From NCBI GenBank assembly GCA_009192285.1, contig CM018604.1:4993746-5057745 (forward strand): a stretch of 64,000 bases of DNA. Direction: 5' to 3'. The position numbers and the translations under genes are program-made. Source of the stretch: Morchella semilibera. Its lineage: Eukaryota > Ascomycota > Pezizomycetes > Pezizales > Morchellaceae. This document shows positions 31,801 to 43,829 of this stretch, in pieces. How positions within the stretch are numbered: the stretch's first letter is position 1; each line of letters starts with the position of its first letter. The notes under the pieces were generated by a model. That model worked only from the letters and a program-made list of their open reading frames with translations. It was not told the DNA's origin and made no database searches.

Positions 31801-34747
31801 TAATGTCCCAGGTGGGTAACATAGGCGGAAATCTTTTCGGTATGGCCTTGAATACGAAGGGAGAAGTGAGCAATATGGGTAATGCTACTAGAGGAGATTT
31901 CTCTTCCATCGATAACATGAAGAGCACGGCGATTGGGAAGAAGAGTAGTGGGAATTTCCTTGTGGCGTACAAACGATTCATCAATGAATGCAAATCCGGA
32001 AGCCCCGGTGTCAACAAGCGAGTAGGTTTTAACAGCTTTATTCTCATCAGATACGATACATGAAACAACAAGATGATCGTTATCTGAAACCTTCTCACCA
32101 AAGACACCAGAAGCAGCAGAAGCAGACAAAGAAAGAGGGGGGACCTGGCCTAAGCCACCTAAGACAGGTCCTCGTGAAAACCCGACTGATCCGGGGCAGC
32201 AGCAGACATCAAACCAGGAGAACCCAAACCCAATGAACCAGCCCCAGAAGAAGAAGAGAAAACACCAAAAGGAAACTCAAAAGCATAATCAGGAGAGGAA
32301 GAGGGACGAGAAGCATTATTAACCATAGGGGGCGCGCCGGCCCCAGACATAACCGGAGGTATGCCGACCTCAGAAGTAGCAGCAACACGAGTAGGATGAG
32401 CAATAGGATGAGCAGGACATTCAGCAGCGAAATGCCCAGGACCTCCACAATACATGCAATGTCCTTGGGCGGCACGGCGGGCGCGTTCAGCGGGGGTAAT
32501 AGGACCACAACGCTGAGGGCGGCGGGCACCAGAGAGATCTATTGGCACCGCACCCCTTGGAGAGTAAGAGGGGTGAGGAGAAGGAGCGGTAGGAGCGAGA
32601 GCAGGAGCACGAGCAGGAGCGGAAGAAGCAAAAGGTGAACGAGCGACGAAGGGGGAAGAGCGATCCCTGGCACGAGCATCCCGGAGCCTATTATCCAGCT
32701 TCTAGAGCAAGAGAACATATTCGGAAGTAGCGGCAGGGACGTCGTGATGGATTATAGCGGAGCGGAACTCACGAGAGAGTCCTTGGGTAAGTACGTGTTT
32801 CTTGGCCTCATCGTTCCACCTAACTCCAGCAGCCAAACGTTGGAATTCAGCGAAGTAAGTGGAGAAGTCTCACCCTCCTTGGGTAAGACGCTCGAGTTCT
32901 CTCTCGGTGATGGCGATACGATCCGGATTCCCGAAGGCGGTCTCCAGAATAGTAATCAAGGCTTCAATATCCTCCAGGTCGATGCGTCCTACAACAACGA
33001 GGGGCATCACCTGGGCAAGAGCGCGACCGGAGAGAAGATTAATAGCATCAGCAAGGCGGGCTTGGTGTCCCGGCGTCTTGGCACCTACAGTCCGGTAGGC
33101 GATGTATGGTTGTGGTGGATAAGGGAATGTTAAGCGAGGACGGAGGGTGTGTTACAGGCATGACGTTACGGGGATTCTATGAGCTTCTATGGCGTGATGG
33201 ATTTGTAATGTAAATAGTAAAGGTGGTGGGGAGGAATACGAGGTGTGAAGGCGATGGAGTTCTACGGGTTTCTATGAGTTGATGTATGAGTCATAGCGGA
33301 CTAGTTGAAGAGGGGTGTTAAATAGCGGATGTAGAGGTTTTCCTTAGTTCTTTCTTTCTTTTCTCTCTGTCTCGTCTTCCTGTTATCTCGGTACATAGGA
33401 ATCTACTTCTATTTCTAAGCCATAGCCTCTCGTACCAAATACTTGATCCTCTGACGAGAGGAAACCCATAGCACCTCTCATTGTTGTCGTTGAGGTCCAT
33501 CTGGTCCTCACTTTCCCTGCCTCGTGCCCTTGTGCCCTTGCTCTTGCCTTTGTCTTCATCAGTGCCTATGCTTGTGCCTGCCCGGTGCTACCTTTGTCTT
33601 TGTCGGTCTCCTCGTCGCCGAGCTGTGCTCCTCGGGTACTTCTGCGTCATCATTGTCATCTTATTCTTTGCGTCGCGTCACTCCGTCACACTGGGGCAGC
33701 AGGAAAATGGTCATGGTTGGAGAGCATTTTCAGACGGAGTTGGGTAACAAAGGGGTGAAGCTTCTCCCTCTTGCCATCCAACTTAGGCGGGTCGGGGACA
33801 TTCTCGAAGCGGGGAGCAACAGCGGCTGGGGGGGGAACTACCGGGGGAACAGCAGGAGGAGCGAGAGGAGGGGCAGCCGGAGAGAGAGAAAGTTCAAAAT
33901 CTACTTGTCGGTGGGGAGGAGCAGGAGGAATAGCAGGAGGAGTGGCAGCCTGGACACGAAGACTCTGATTAATTTGACGGACTTCCGCCAACTGGGTCTG
34001 TAGGTCGGCCACTTGGGCAGCAAGATCCTGGACGCAGTCTGCTGCGTTCAAGGCATGGTCTCGTTCGGCCATCAAATGGGCCAGATCAGCACGGGCCTGA
34101 TTCCTCTCGGTCAAGACCCGATCCCGGATTTGCGAAATCGCGGTCAGGTTTCGGTGTAGGAGAACGGCATCAACATTAAATTGTTGTTGGAATTCGGTAA
34201 GAGCAGCAGGGAATACCCATTTTGCTTGAGCGGACATAGTATATATCGGGAGCCGAAGGCTGAGGCAACGTAGTCTAACGGGGAGGGATCAGGTCAGGGA
34301 CGGGGCAGTGTAGATTAAGTGGTAGAGGCAAGACGGGGTCGGCTCAGGATATACCAGAGGCGAAACGGGTTCAAGTTCAGGGTCAAGTACGAGGCAGGGA
34401 CAGGAGAGCCGAAGCCAAAGTAATATATTACTAACAGAAAGAAGACGTTGCCTGGAGAGGCAGAAACATAGGAAAGAACGAGCACTATATATACAGCTAT
34501 CCCCTCGCACCGGTGACTCATACCATAGAATCCCATAGAAACTCATACACTTCCGTACCACCCATACTATTCCCGATAATCTCAATTCTATCCCGTTACT
34601 TCCCAACCCCTCCTAACACCTACATTCCATTACCCGAACTCCCTCCTAATACATCATCCTGCTTCCAAGATCGACCGATACTATCCAACAACGCTGTTCC
34701 GAAAACACTTTGGCGGAAGGTGGGATGCGAGAGACGGAGCCGTGATA
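28835..34747 (-). mobile_element. Gypsy-2 (Ty3/Gypsy chromovirus), inverted copy lacking its 3' end
   Basis: Retroelement fossil. On the minus strand it has a 474-bp 5' LTR (34274-34747), gag (about 32160-34237, with a CCHC knuckle near 32440) and protease (about 31500-32129, DTGASGFAF). Reverse transcriptase (30613-31470, YLDD) follows, then RNase H and integrase (28835-30522, with the HHCC-type zinc site and D,D,E core). The chromodomain end and 3' LTR are gone, replaced by the LTR-A at 28211. A further LTR-A (33066-33690) interrupts gag. Broken, with several lesions. Close relative of the plus-strand copy at 53628. Confidence 0.88.
33066..33690 (+). mobile_element. Solo LTR-A within Gypsy-2 gag
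   Basis: 625 bp, TGTCCCGG ... CGTCACA, flanks CTTGG and CTGGG. The uninterrupted gag of the other Gypsy-2 copy confirms the insertion. Confidence 0.87.
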
Positions 34748-34865
34748 CCTCATGTGTTTAACATCCTGTTATAGGTAGCTGGAGGTATCCCAAAGTCAGA
34801 AAGAGACTTTTAGAGATCTTGGTGTGCCTTACTCATGATATCCAGATTCTGATATGGATTGAAGT

Positions 34866-35247
34866 TCAACTCTTCGACGGATATGCCTGTTTTCCAAAAT
34901 TGTAGATAAACCAGATTGCGGTGCAAACGAGGCTAATAAATGCCTGGGATATATCATTAATAAAACCAGGATACCTGGCCCCACGAATTTTAACACCTTT
35001 GTAATACTTTAGAAATATTACTTCTACAATTTCAGGGGCCCAAAGGTGAAGCAAGCCTGTCTAGTGGCTGTCAGCACCTTGCCGAAGGCTCATAGAACGG
35101 TGGAGAGAGCTCTTACAGTATAATAATCAGGATCGCTTATAAAACGATCATTCTCGAGGAGAAAGTACACCTTCTTACCCTTTGCCTCTAGCGTTTTCTC
35201 CTCGCTCAAGCTATACAAAAAATTCTTCGACATGCAGTCCTTCACTG
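34866..35247 (-). pseudogene. DUF6532-like relic, interrupted upstream by a MITE-CAT
   Basis: The minus strand reads GKKVYFLLENDRFISDPDYY at about 35183-35124 and APEIVEVIFLKYYKG ... RYPGFINDISQAFISLVCTA at 35045-34930. This lines up with the DUF6532-like gene inside the large Plavaka element (VKYLLAGDRFNCDPDHY, then APQIPRFIVYCYYK ... KHPEFSGYINRTFLSV). In the fungal DUF6532 family such blocks are typical; function unknown. The two blocks are in different frames or exons. It looks like a relic lying just outside the large element. Confidence 0.6.
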
Positions 35248-35384
35248 CATCAGCAAGACTTCATTTGTCTCCTGATATCTCCTGAGCTTCAGGAGACTCA
35301 AAAAATATCAAGGAGTCTCAGGAGACTCTCAGGAGACCTGGGAGACTGTTGGGAGACTCCAGTCACAAGTTGAGTTTGCTGATG
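35248..35384 (+). mobile_element. MITE-CAT copy 13
   Basis: 137 bp with a perfect TG duplication, next to the DUF6532-like relic. Confidence 0.87.
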
Positions 35385-35505
35385 TGTAAAAACAAGGTGC
35401 GATCTCACCCGCGAACAATTGATTTAAACCTAATCGAAGCAGTTAGCGAAGGCTCACTAAGTCCTCCGAAAGGCGCGCGAGACACTCACGTCGCCCCTAG
35501 CTAAC

Positions 35506-35681
35506 TGTGACGGAGTAACCAGACGCAAAGTAGAAGGTGACAATGATGATGTAAAAGGACTCAAGAAACATAGTCTACTCGATGGGGAGACCCACGAAGA
35601 CAGGAACAATGCCGGGTAGGCACAAGCACAGGCACCGGCAAAGGCAAAGGCAAGAGCAAGGGCGCAAGAGTGCAGGGCAGA
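35506..35681 (-). mobile_element. LTR-A, left part, split by the 17.4-kb Plavaka element
   Basis: First 176 bp of an inverted LTR-A, ending ...GGGCAGA. The sequence resumes with GAGAGAGTGAGG at 53079. Together the parts give about 630 bp, the full LTR-A length. Confidence 0.88.
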
Positions 35682-35835
35682 CATCAGGAAAAAAATGTGG
35701 CTGCGTCTTGTGGCGCCCAGGCGCCACAATTGGCACAAGACGTCAAAGACGTCAAAAACCAATAGCTTACCTGCATCTCCGCGCCCCCGCGCCGCAAGAT
35801 GATCGGGGTCTCCCAAGATGTAATCCGGGGAAATT

Positions 35836-35902
35836 CCGACGAAAACCCGTCTTTTGACGAAAATTAGTCGTTTGACCCCGCCGCCTGACTCGTCGTCTGA
35901 CG
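35836..35902. repeat. Left subterminal repeat of the large Plavaka element
   Basis: Short repeats CCGACGAAAAC, TTTTGACGAAAA, AGTCGTTTGACCCCG, ACTCGTCGTCTGACG. In reverse complement they resemble the array at 52750-52970, as expected for subterminal transposase-binding repeats. Confidence 0.55.
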
Positions 35903-36056
35903 CTTTTACTTAGTGCTATAGTTTAACTTTGTCATCTGGCCTTGTCGAAAGACTATAGTACTTCGTTTCATTTCGTCGATAGCCTGTAATTTCATCTTTT
36001 TACTAATTTATGCCCTTTTAACATCTCTTTCCTCATCATTCACTCTCTAGTTTCCC

Positions 36057-36687
36057 TGTCCCGGCGTCTTGGCATTGTCCTGACAATTCGGTAGGAGATG
36101 TACGTTTGCGATTGTTAGGGAAATGTTAAGTGAGAGCGGGGAGTGCGAGGTGGAGGCTGTCGTCATTAGGTTCTGGGAGGTTCGATGGCGTGATGGATTG
36201 GTAATGTAGAATAGCGGAGATGGTTGGGAGGATTACGGGGTGTGGTAGCAACGGGTTTCTATGAGGTTCTATGAGCGAGAGTGTGAGTCATAACGGACTA
36301 GGGAAGGAGGTGTGTTAAATAGCGAGGATAGATGTTTTCCTTAGTTCTTTCTTTCTTTTCTCTCTGTCTCGTCTTCCTGTTATGTCAGTACATAGGAATC
36401 TACTCCTAATTCCAAGCCATAGCCTCTCGTATCCAATACTTGATTCTCTGACGAGAGGAAACTCATAGCAACTCTCCTCGTTCTCGTTGAGGTCCATCTG
36501 GTCCTCACTTTCCCTGCTCTGTGTCCTTGTGCCCTTGTCCTTGCCTTTGCCTTCGCCGGTGCCTGTGCTTGTGCCTGCCCGGTGTTGCTTTTGTCTTCGT
36601 CAGTCTCCTCGTCCCTAGACTGTGCTCCTCGGGTTCTTCTGCGTCATCATTGTCATCTTCTTCTTTGCGTCGGGTTACTCCGTCACA
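36057..36687 (+). mobile_element. Solo LTR-A inside the large Plavaka element
   Basis: 631 bp, TGTCCCGG ... CGTCACA, with the perfect 5-bp duplication TTCCC at 36052-36056 and 36688-36692. A good reference copy for the family. Confidence 0.92.
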
Positions 36688-36930
36688 TTCCCCATGCTTT
36701 ACTTGCGACGAACCTCGACGTTAAATGGCTCAAATTCTGACGATGTTCTGACGATATCTAACGGAAATCGTGCACGCACAACGATCCGGTGTAGGTTCTT
36801 AGACGGGAGTTTTGCACGTCGAGAGGATATCTGACGTGTGTAGATGACCACAGACGGCTCTACATACATCACCTTTGAGTCGAGTGATCTCACATCAAGG
36901 ACTCTAATGCATTCAAATATATATGTACAT

Positions 36931-38913
36931 TTATCGTCGAACGCGCTTTCTATTTGGCCTAACTAGGTTCCGTCTTTTACGTCCTCTTTTATTCATGATA
37001 TCCCCTGTAGTCGACTCACCGTGTTCCTCCTCCTCATTGTCTTCCTCCTCCGTGACGTCCCTGGGTGCTTCGGATTCATTCACTTCGTTCACCTGACTTT
37101 CTCCCTGATCACTTTCGTCGTAAGCTTCATTCATACAATAGTCACCTGCCTCGCCGTCGTTGTTTTCCGACTCTTTATTAGAATCTAGAACCAGTTCTTC
37201 ATCGTCTTCCAAGCCCTCGCCTATCTTTCGTCGGAGATCCGCCAACAAACTGTTCACCCCCGGGTCGATGATTGCCTCCCGACTCTCTCTGCCGACGATT
37301 TTCGCGGTGGTCGTTCTATTGATCCGTTTTGTTATTTCACAGCGGATATTAGCTACCATCAAACCTGACGATTCCTCGTGGGGAAACGATCGTTCCCACG
37401 TTCGCATATGTTTTTCAAAGATCACTAATTCGAGACGTCATTAGATACTATGTTAGGAAAGGCTTTATTATGGAGTCACCTACCGCCACAATAATCCCTA
37501 TTAAAGACCCCGTTCCTCCAGTTGCTACCCCCTAAGATGCAAACCCTGAGGGCGTGGTAGATCGCCGTAGATACTAAACAGATAAAAACGTCCGATTGAT
37601 ATATCCGCTAAACTCTGGATGCTTAATAGCGATCCCACGATTAGTCTTGTAGTAGCAGTACACGATAAAGCGGGGTATCTGCGGTGCGGCAAAGTGCCAT
37701 TGAGCAGGCTGTTTTCGTCAGTTGGAAACACACATTTGATAAACGACGAATTGCATGGGATATATAACTTCGTAGTGGTCAGGATCACAATTGAACCTAT
37801 CCCCTGCTAATAGATATTTGACCCGTTCTTTGGCCATCTCTGTGGTAAGACCTTTCAACTGGTAGTACGATTTGATGATACTCTTCGCCTTTCCCATCAT
37901 GTGAGAGCGAGCACGTTGATGGGAAAAATCGTACCTGACTCTCGAGGCTCAAAGTTAATTCGCCCTCCTGATCCTCCGTTGCCCGATCCCATGACTTTTT
38001 GACCATACTTCTCAGCTCAAGTACTGAAGGGAGGGGATTGGTGAAAAGGGTATCTTTCGTTATATCTCATCCTGCCTTCTCCAATAAAACTCTGTGAGAA
38101 ACGTCAAATCGCCCAAGGTCTCTCCGTCTCTCACCTCTTTTGACTGTAAGGAGCCCCGAAGAAAGGTCAATCGACGATTCCCTCCTCCCTGAAACCGACC
38201 TTTCTCCTTGACTATGTTCCTGACTGCTGCTTGAGGGTGGCCTAGACGACCCGGGACTCAGTGATCGACTTTCGAGGGCGATTAATGTGCTTCCCCGACG
38301 GTGGCGGCTTGGTGTAGGGAGTGCGTCTCCTGGCGAACACTCCTGTGGTTGGGAAGATTTGGTGCTCTGGCGATAGCGGTGGCCCGGTGCAGGCGATTCA
38401 TCTTTCGACAAACCATGGCGTGATTGAGATGATCTCATGTCCTGGGGACGACGGCGGATAGGTGTAGGTAATGTGCGTTTTGACGCAATGTCCTGAGTTT
38501 GAGGTATTTCTGGTGGAGGACTTGAAAGTGGGGAGGTGGACGCTCTTCTAACAGGAGGCTTCCTGACTTTGGCTAAAGACCTTTCTCCATGAAGTTTTAA
38601 ATCTATATTTGTTGAGGCTCTCTGTGATGGTCCCTCGTCACCCGAAGTTTGTGACTCGTCGTTCACCCATCTGCGTCTTTGCGAGGAGGATCCTGATGTT
38701 TGGTGCTCGTCATTTACCGCTCGCCTACGTGTCTGCGAGGAAGGTCCTGAGGTCCACCTCATCGATTCGCCTGGAAAAGTGCTGGGAACCTCCTGTGATG
38801 AGTGCACCTGTCATCGCCCGGATTTGCTTACCCTTTTTCCCTCTGATAACAGGCGTTTGTTGAGAAGGCGTAGTTTCGCTCCCGTTGAATGGATCTGGCA
38901 GTCGTCGTGGCAT
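36931..38913 (-). CDS. DUF6532-like cargo gene, six exons, one apparent frameshift
   Basis: Function unknown. My model on the minus strand: exons 38913-38832, 38770-38135, 38023-37935, 37888-37769, 37708-37484 and 37424-36931; all five introns keep phase. The N-terminal 240 residues are disordered and Ser/Arg/Pro-rich (RRRAVNDEHQTSGSS, RRPQDMRSSQSRHG). The DUF6532-like core follows: LELRSMVKKSW, KSYYQLKGL, VKYLLAGDRFNCDPDHY, APQIPRFIVYCYYK, then STAIYHALRV and NWRNGVFNRDYCG. The tail has EKHMRTWERSFPHEE, an acidic run and a basic end (RGRKRRNLVRPNRKRVRR). In exon 5 the frame shifts near 37575, between TFLSV and STAIYHA, so this copy may be damaged or the intron model wrong there. The homology is from memory of the family and from the relic at 34866-35247; not searched. 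Confidence 0.6.
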
Positions 38914-39277
38914 CGTCGGAATCTGATCATCAGAATATGGTCGTCGTATGTTACAAAGAGTTGGAAATCAACCTGGGGGGGCGGGGGTATGAGCAAAAAG
39001 GGGTGGCTAGGGATGGGGATGGGGGTGGGGCGGAGTGACATACGAGTGTAATAGCGAAATAGGATGGACGGTGATCTCATTAATACATACATGTAGGGAT
39101 CTAAGTAAGATATCTGACTAGCAGATGGTAAACGCTCCACTATCCTAAACGCCTAGTGTGAATATAACTAGCTATCCAAAACGAAATAGCGCAAAAGACT
39201 AGCACAGTTCTGTATTCTAATGTAAGCTCAAGCAGTCGATACATTCACATGTATATATCGACGTACCACTAGGATGA

Positions 39278-39908
39278 TATCCCGGCGTCTTGGCATTTGC
39301 TCCGAAAGTTCGGTAGGCGATGCATGGTTGTGGTTGTTAGGGTAATGTTAAGCGAGAGTGGGGAACGCGAGGTGGAGGTTGTCGTCATTGGGTTCTGGGA
39401 GGTTCGATGGCGTGATGGATTTGTAATATAATTAGCGGAGATGGTGGGAGGAATACGAGGTGTGGGTGCGATGGGTTTCTGTGGGTTTCGATGAGCTGAT
39501 GTTTGAGTCATAAGCGGACTGGTGGAGGAGGCGTGTTAAAAAGCGGGGATAGATGTTTTCTTTAGTTCTTTCTTTCTTTTCTCTCTGTCTCGTCTTCCTG
39601 TCATCTTAGTACATAGGAATCTACTCCTATTTCCAAGCCATAGTCCCTCGTACCAAATACTGGATTCTCTGACGAAGGGAAACCCATAGCATCTCTCCTC
39701 GTTCTAGTTGAGGTCCATCTGGTCCTCACCTTCCCTGCTCTGTGTTCTTGTGCCCTTGCCCTTACCTTTGCCTTCGCTGGGGCCTGTGCTTGTGCCTGCC
39801 TGTTGTTGCCTTTGTCTTCGTCAGTCTCCTCGTCCCTAGACTGTGCTCCTCGGGTTCTTCTGCGTCATCATTGTCATCTTCTTCTTTGCGTCGGGTTACT
39901 CTGTCACA
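39278..39908 (+). mobile_element. Solo LTR-A inside the large Plavaka element
   Basis: 631 bp, TATCCCGG ... TGTCACA, with the perfect 5-bp duplication GATGA at 39273-39277 and 39909-39913. Confidence 0.9.
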
Positions 39909-40120
39909 GATGATATATTATGCCATAGTCCAGCAACCAAATCCACAAACGACCAAATCCAAATCCAAAAAAAAAAAAAAGCAGAAGCTAAGGAAAGCGA
40001 TGAGCATATCAAAAAAAGACTAAGGCAAACAAAGGGTTGAGCTACTGAAAAATAGAGAAACGTAGAGAAGTCACAAAAGGATCAAGAAATAACTTACAAA
40101 CGACGAAGCTAGAGGGAGAT

Positions 40121-40754
40121 TGTCCCGGCGTCTTCGCATCTGCCCCGACAGTTCGGTGGGTAGTGTACGGTTGTGGTTGTTGGGGAAATGTTATGCGAGA
40201 GCAGGGAATGCGAGGTGGAGGGTGTCGTCATAGGTTTCTAGGAGGTTCGATGGCGTGATGGATTGGTAATGTAAATAGCGGAGATGGTGGGGAGGATTAC
40301 GAGGTGTGGTAGCGACGGGTTTCTATGGGATTCTGTGGATGATGATATGTAGTCTTGGCGGACGGGTGGAGGAGGTATGTTAAATAGCGGGGATAGATGT
40401 TTTCCTTAGTTCTTTCTTTCTTTTCTCTCTGTCTCGTCTTCCTGTTATCCCGGTACATAGGAATCTACTCCTATTTCTAAAGCCATAGTCTCTCGTACCA
40501 AAGACTCGATCCTCTGACAAGAGGATACTCATAGTATCCCTCATCGTTCTCGTTGAGGTCCCTTCGGTCCTCACTTTCTCTGCTCTGTGCTCTTGTGCCC
40601 TTGCCCTTGTCTTTGTCCTCGCCGGTGCCTGTGCTTGTGCCTGCCTGGCGTTGTCCCTGTCTTCATCGGCCCCCTCGTCGAGTACACTGTGCTCTTCGAG
40701 TCCCTCTGCGTCATCATTGTCATCTTCTTCTTTGCGTCGGGTTGCTCCGTCACA
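40121..40754 (+). mobile_element. Solo LTR-A interrupting the second cargo gene
   Basis: 634 bp, TGTCCCGG ... CGTCACA, with the perfect 5-bp duplication GAGAT at 40116-40120 and 40755-40759. Confidence 0.9.
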
Positions 40755-41672
40755 GAGATTAGTTCTACCCTTCGTCTGTTTCCCTCGCCATACTACTACT
40801 ACTCGAAGGAACAGGTGATAAACTTGAAATGCTTGAACAATCATAGTTGGATATGGTAGGAGGTGGAGGAGCCCGGACCAAAGACGACCACCGGCTAGGC
40901 TGGTCATTCGACGACCACTGACCAGGCCGACTAGGAGTCGATAGGGAGGAAGAGAGGGGTGGAAAGGAAGGGGTGTTGGGCGTGATTTTGGTGTAGAAGA
41001 GGACGGGGGAGGGGCTATAGCTGTTAAGGGAATAGGTGCTGCAAAACCGGGCCTCTGGCGATTTGAATGTATCAATATCTCTATATACCGACGAAACACC
41101 AGACTCTGGTAATTCGATAGGGTTATGCTCTAGTGAGGATGATGATAGGGATATAGTAGTAAGTTCTGACGACGGCAAAAGGGCCAGGTCAGGTGAAGTT
41201 ATTGATTTAAGTCCTATCTTAATTGGTGTTGAAGAAGGCCCTGCCCCCATTCGTGCAATTCTGCTGACATATAAGGATATGGATTAGCCGTCTATCTTCT
41301 TTCTTTCCTTCGGTCGTCCGACTCACGTTGTAGCAGTCCCCCTCGTTTCCAGTGGCAGTGCCCTCCCCTTCCCCGTCCCACTCCTCCCGCCCATGTTATT
41401 CCCCTTCCCCGGCGCCTTCCCCTTACCCTTCCCCTTCCCCTTCCCTTTCCCCTTTGCAAGTGCCTTTCCCTTTCCCTTGCTCTGGGGGTTCTTGTCCCCC
41501 TCGTCATCCTCCGGGTCGTCATCCCCCGAATCGTCATCCTCCGGGTCTTTGTCCTTTGGGTGGTCGTCTTCCAGGTCGGCCTCCGGGTCGTCATCGTTCT
41601 CTGGGTCGTCCTCGTCCTGCTCCTCCGGGATCTCATCCACGTCAGTTGTGGGGTCTGTCAGGGCTGGGCTGT

Positions 41673-42298
41673 TGTCCCGGCGTCTTGGCATCGGTCCCGA
41701 GGATTTGGTAGTCGAAGCACTATTGTGCTTGTTCAGGAATAGTTAAGCGAGGGAGGGGTGTGCTAAGGAGGGTTGTCGTCATAGGTTTCTAGGAGATTCG
41801 ATGGCGTGATGGATTGGTAATGTAAATAACGAAGATGGTGGGGAGGAATAGGAGGTGTGGTAGCGATGGATTTCTATGGGATTCTGTGAGTGATAGGGTG
41901 AGTCATGATAGCGGACTAGTGGAGGAGGTGTGTTAAATAGCGGGGATAGATGTTTTCCTTAGTTCTTTCTTTCTTTCCTCTCTGTCTCGTCTTCCTGTCA
42001 TCTCAGTACATAGGAATCTACTCCTATTTTCAAGCCATAGCCTCTTGTATCCAATACTTGATCCTCTGACAAGGGGAAATTCATAGCATCTTTTATCGTT
42101 CTCGTTGAGGTCCATCTGGTCCTCACTTTCCCTACCCTGTGCCCTTGTGTCCTTGCCCTTGCCTTTGCCTTCGCCGGTGCCTGTGCTTGTGCCTGCTCGG
42201 TGTTGTCTTTGTCTTCGTCAGTCTCCTCGACTGTACTCCTCGGGTTCTTCTGCGTCATCATTGTCATCTTCTTCTTTGCGTCGAGTTACTCCGTCACA
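41673..42298 (+). mobile_element. Solo LTR-A inside the second cargo gene
   Basis: 626 bp, TGTCCCGG ... CGTCACA, with the perfect 5-bp duplication GCTGT at 41668-41672 and 42299-42303. Confidence 0.9.
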
Positions 42299-43083
42299 GC
42301 TGTTTCTGCCCGGACACATGATCTTGGAGTTGAGTCGGTCGACAGCTAGTTGCTCCTTCATCATTTCGCTCCAACTTTCACGAAAGTAGGGAAATGATGG
42401 AGGTGGTGGGGTTTGCCTCCCCTGGTTGTCAGCTTCATGGTAAATTACCATTAGGCGTACTTTGGACAACGCAGCGCAAGCCCGAAGCCACACCTCGACG
42501 TCCTTGTCGGTCTTTAGGAACATATAATTCTGCATGAGTGTATACCTCCTTACAGGTCTGGGTGGATTTTTGGGAGAATGAGCGAACTCCTCATCGAGGA
42601 CGAAGGAGCCTATCAAGTGACGAATCGGCGGGTATGAGCGCTGATACAGTATCTTATTCTGGCTTCTGAGATGGCGCGCTCGGCTCTGATTATTCTGACG
42701 ACTTCCGATATATACGGCCCGCGGAGCCTTATGTGACTCAGGATGGGGGTGTCGTTATACGTTTTAGGGGTCCAGTTAGGCATCACCCACTGCGTGTTTC
42801 TAACAAAAGGAGCGACAGGAGTGGTCCGGAAAGCCCTTCCCGCAGCGACATCCAACGTTGACCTACGATACCGACTTGGAACGACTTGAGATATTCCAAC
42901 AGGCCAGTCAAATAGGGCAGGGTCGAGGGTGGGTAGGGGCGGAGTTTTATCTGCCTCTTCATTGGTCTCCTCGGCATAGTCGTCCGCTCCATCTTTCCTA
43001 ACCTTTTGTTTGACGCCCTTGTGCTTGGTTTTTTCTTTTGGCTGCTTTTCTTTTAATCGACGAGCCTTGTTCCTCTCTGCCTC

Positions 43084-43220
43084 CATCAGCAAACTCAACT
43101 TGTGACTGGAGTCTCCCAACAGTCTCCCAAGTCTCCTGAGAGTCTCCTGAGACTCTTGGATATTTTTTGAGTCTCCTGAGGCTCAGGAGACATCAGGAGA
43201 CAAATGAAGTCTTGCTGATG
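43084..43220 (-). mobile_element. MITE-CAT copy 14 (inside the second cargo gene)
   Basis: 137 bp, reverse orientation, perfect TC duplication. Confidence 0.87.
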
Positions 43221-43829
43221 TCAGCGAACTCTTCCTTTTCTGGCTTAGACTTTCGCTTGCAGAAGTCTTGAAGTATAGAGTTGAATGCCTTTCTGACGAG
43301 AGAGCCCTAATAGGTTGCTCGGTCGTCTGGCTGATTCAAGAGATGGGGGTATATGGGCCATGGCGGATGTGCTTCAAGTCGTTGCTCTACTTTATCCCAC
43401 TCGGCTTGCTCGGCCTGTTTCCTGCTTTTGATGACCTTGCGGAGTATTTAGTCACGCATATCGTTCATCATATGATGCCATTCAGCCGGAGTTTTGCCCA
43501 GCATTGCTTTACAGTCGGAGGCAGTTAGCGCCTTCGCCCCCAGCATATCCTGACAAAACTTCTTAGCAACCCTTCAGCATCCACAGTAGGATCTCGGGGC
43601 AGGGTCCCTACAGCGTCCCGGCAATCTTCTAACGTCATGCGCAGTATCCAAGGGTCTTGGACCAGCTTGTTCTTGGCCCTTTGGCCACGTTTTTGTCGTG
43701 GTAGCGGCGGCGGCGTCGGCGTTGCAGAATCGCCGGGATTTCCACGAGTATTTGGACGTTTGCTTGGGTCTTGGGATTGACCTCTGACTCAGGTAGGAGT
43801 CTTTTGTGACCTCTTCTGGGAATTGCCAT

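Larger units (their letters stand above)
40755..43829 (-). pseudogene. Second cargo gene of the large Plavaka element (Lys/Gly- and acid-rich), broken by insertions
   Basis: I do not recognise the family. On the minus strand, divergent from the transposase, open segments run from an ATG at 43829 (MAIPRRGHKRLLPESE) through DPWILRMTLEDCRDAVGTLP near 43650. Next come a Lys-rich KEKQPKEKTKHKG at 43050, the WPVGISQVVPSRYRRSTLD block at 42910 and LIGSFVLDEEFAHSP ... MFLKTDKDVEVWLRACAALSKV at 42610-42450. The C-terminal half has an acidic stretch (41650-41520), a KGKG repeat (41480-41390) and a Ser/Pro-rich region (41250-40765). MITE-CAT at 43084-43220 and LTR-A at 41673-42298 are inserted inside; the frame shifts several times, some of which may be introns. 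It may extend past LTR-A to about 40060. Confidence 0.5.

Noticed and set aside
41352-41746. Pro/Ser-rich plus-strand frames of 117-119 residues
   Set aside because: They are antisense shadows of the KGKG and acidic region of the minus-strand cargo gene.
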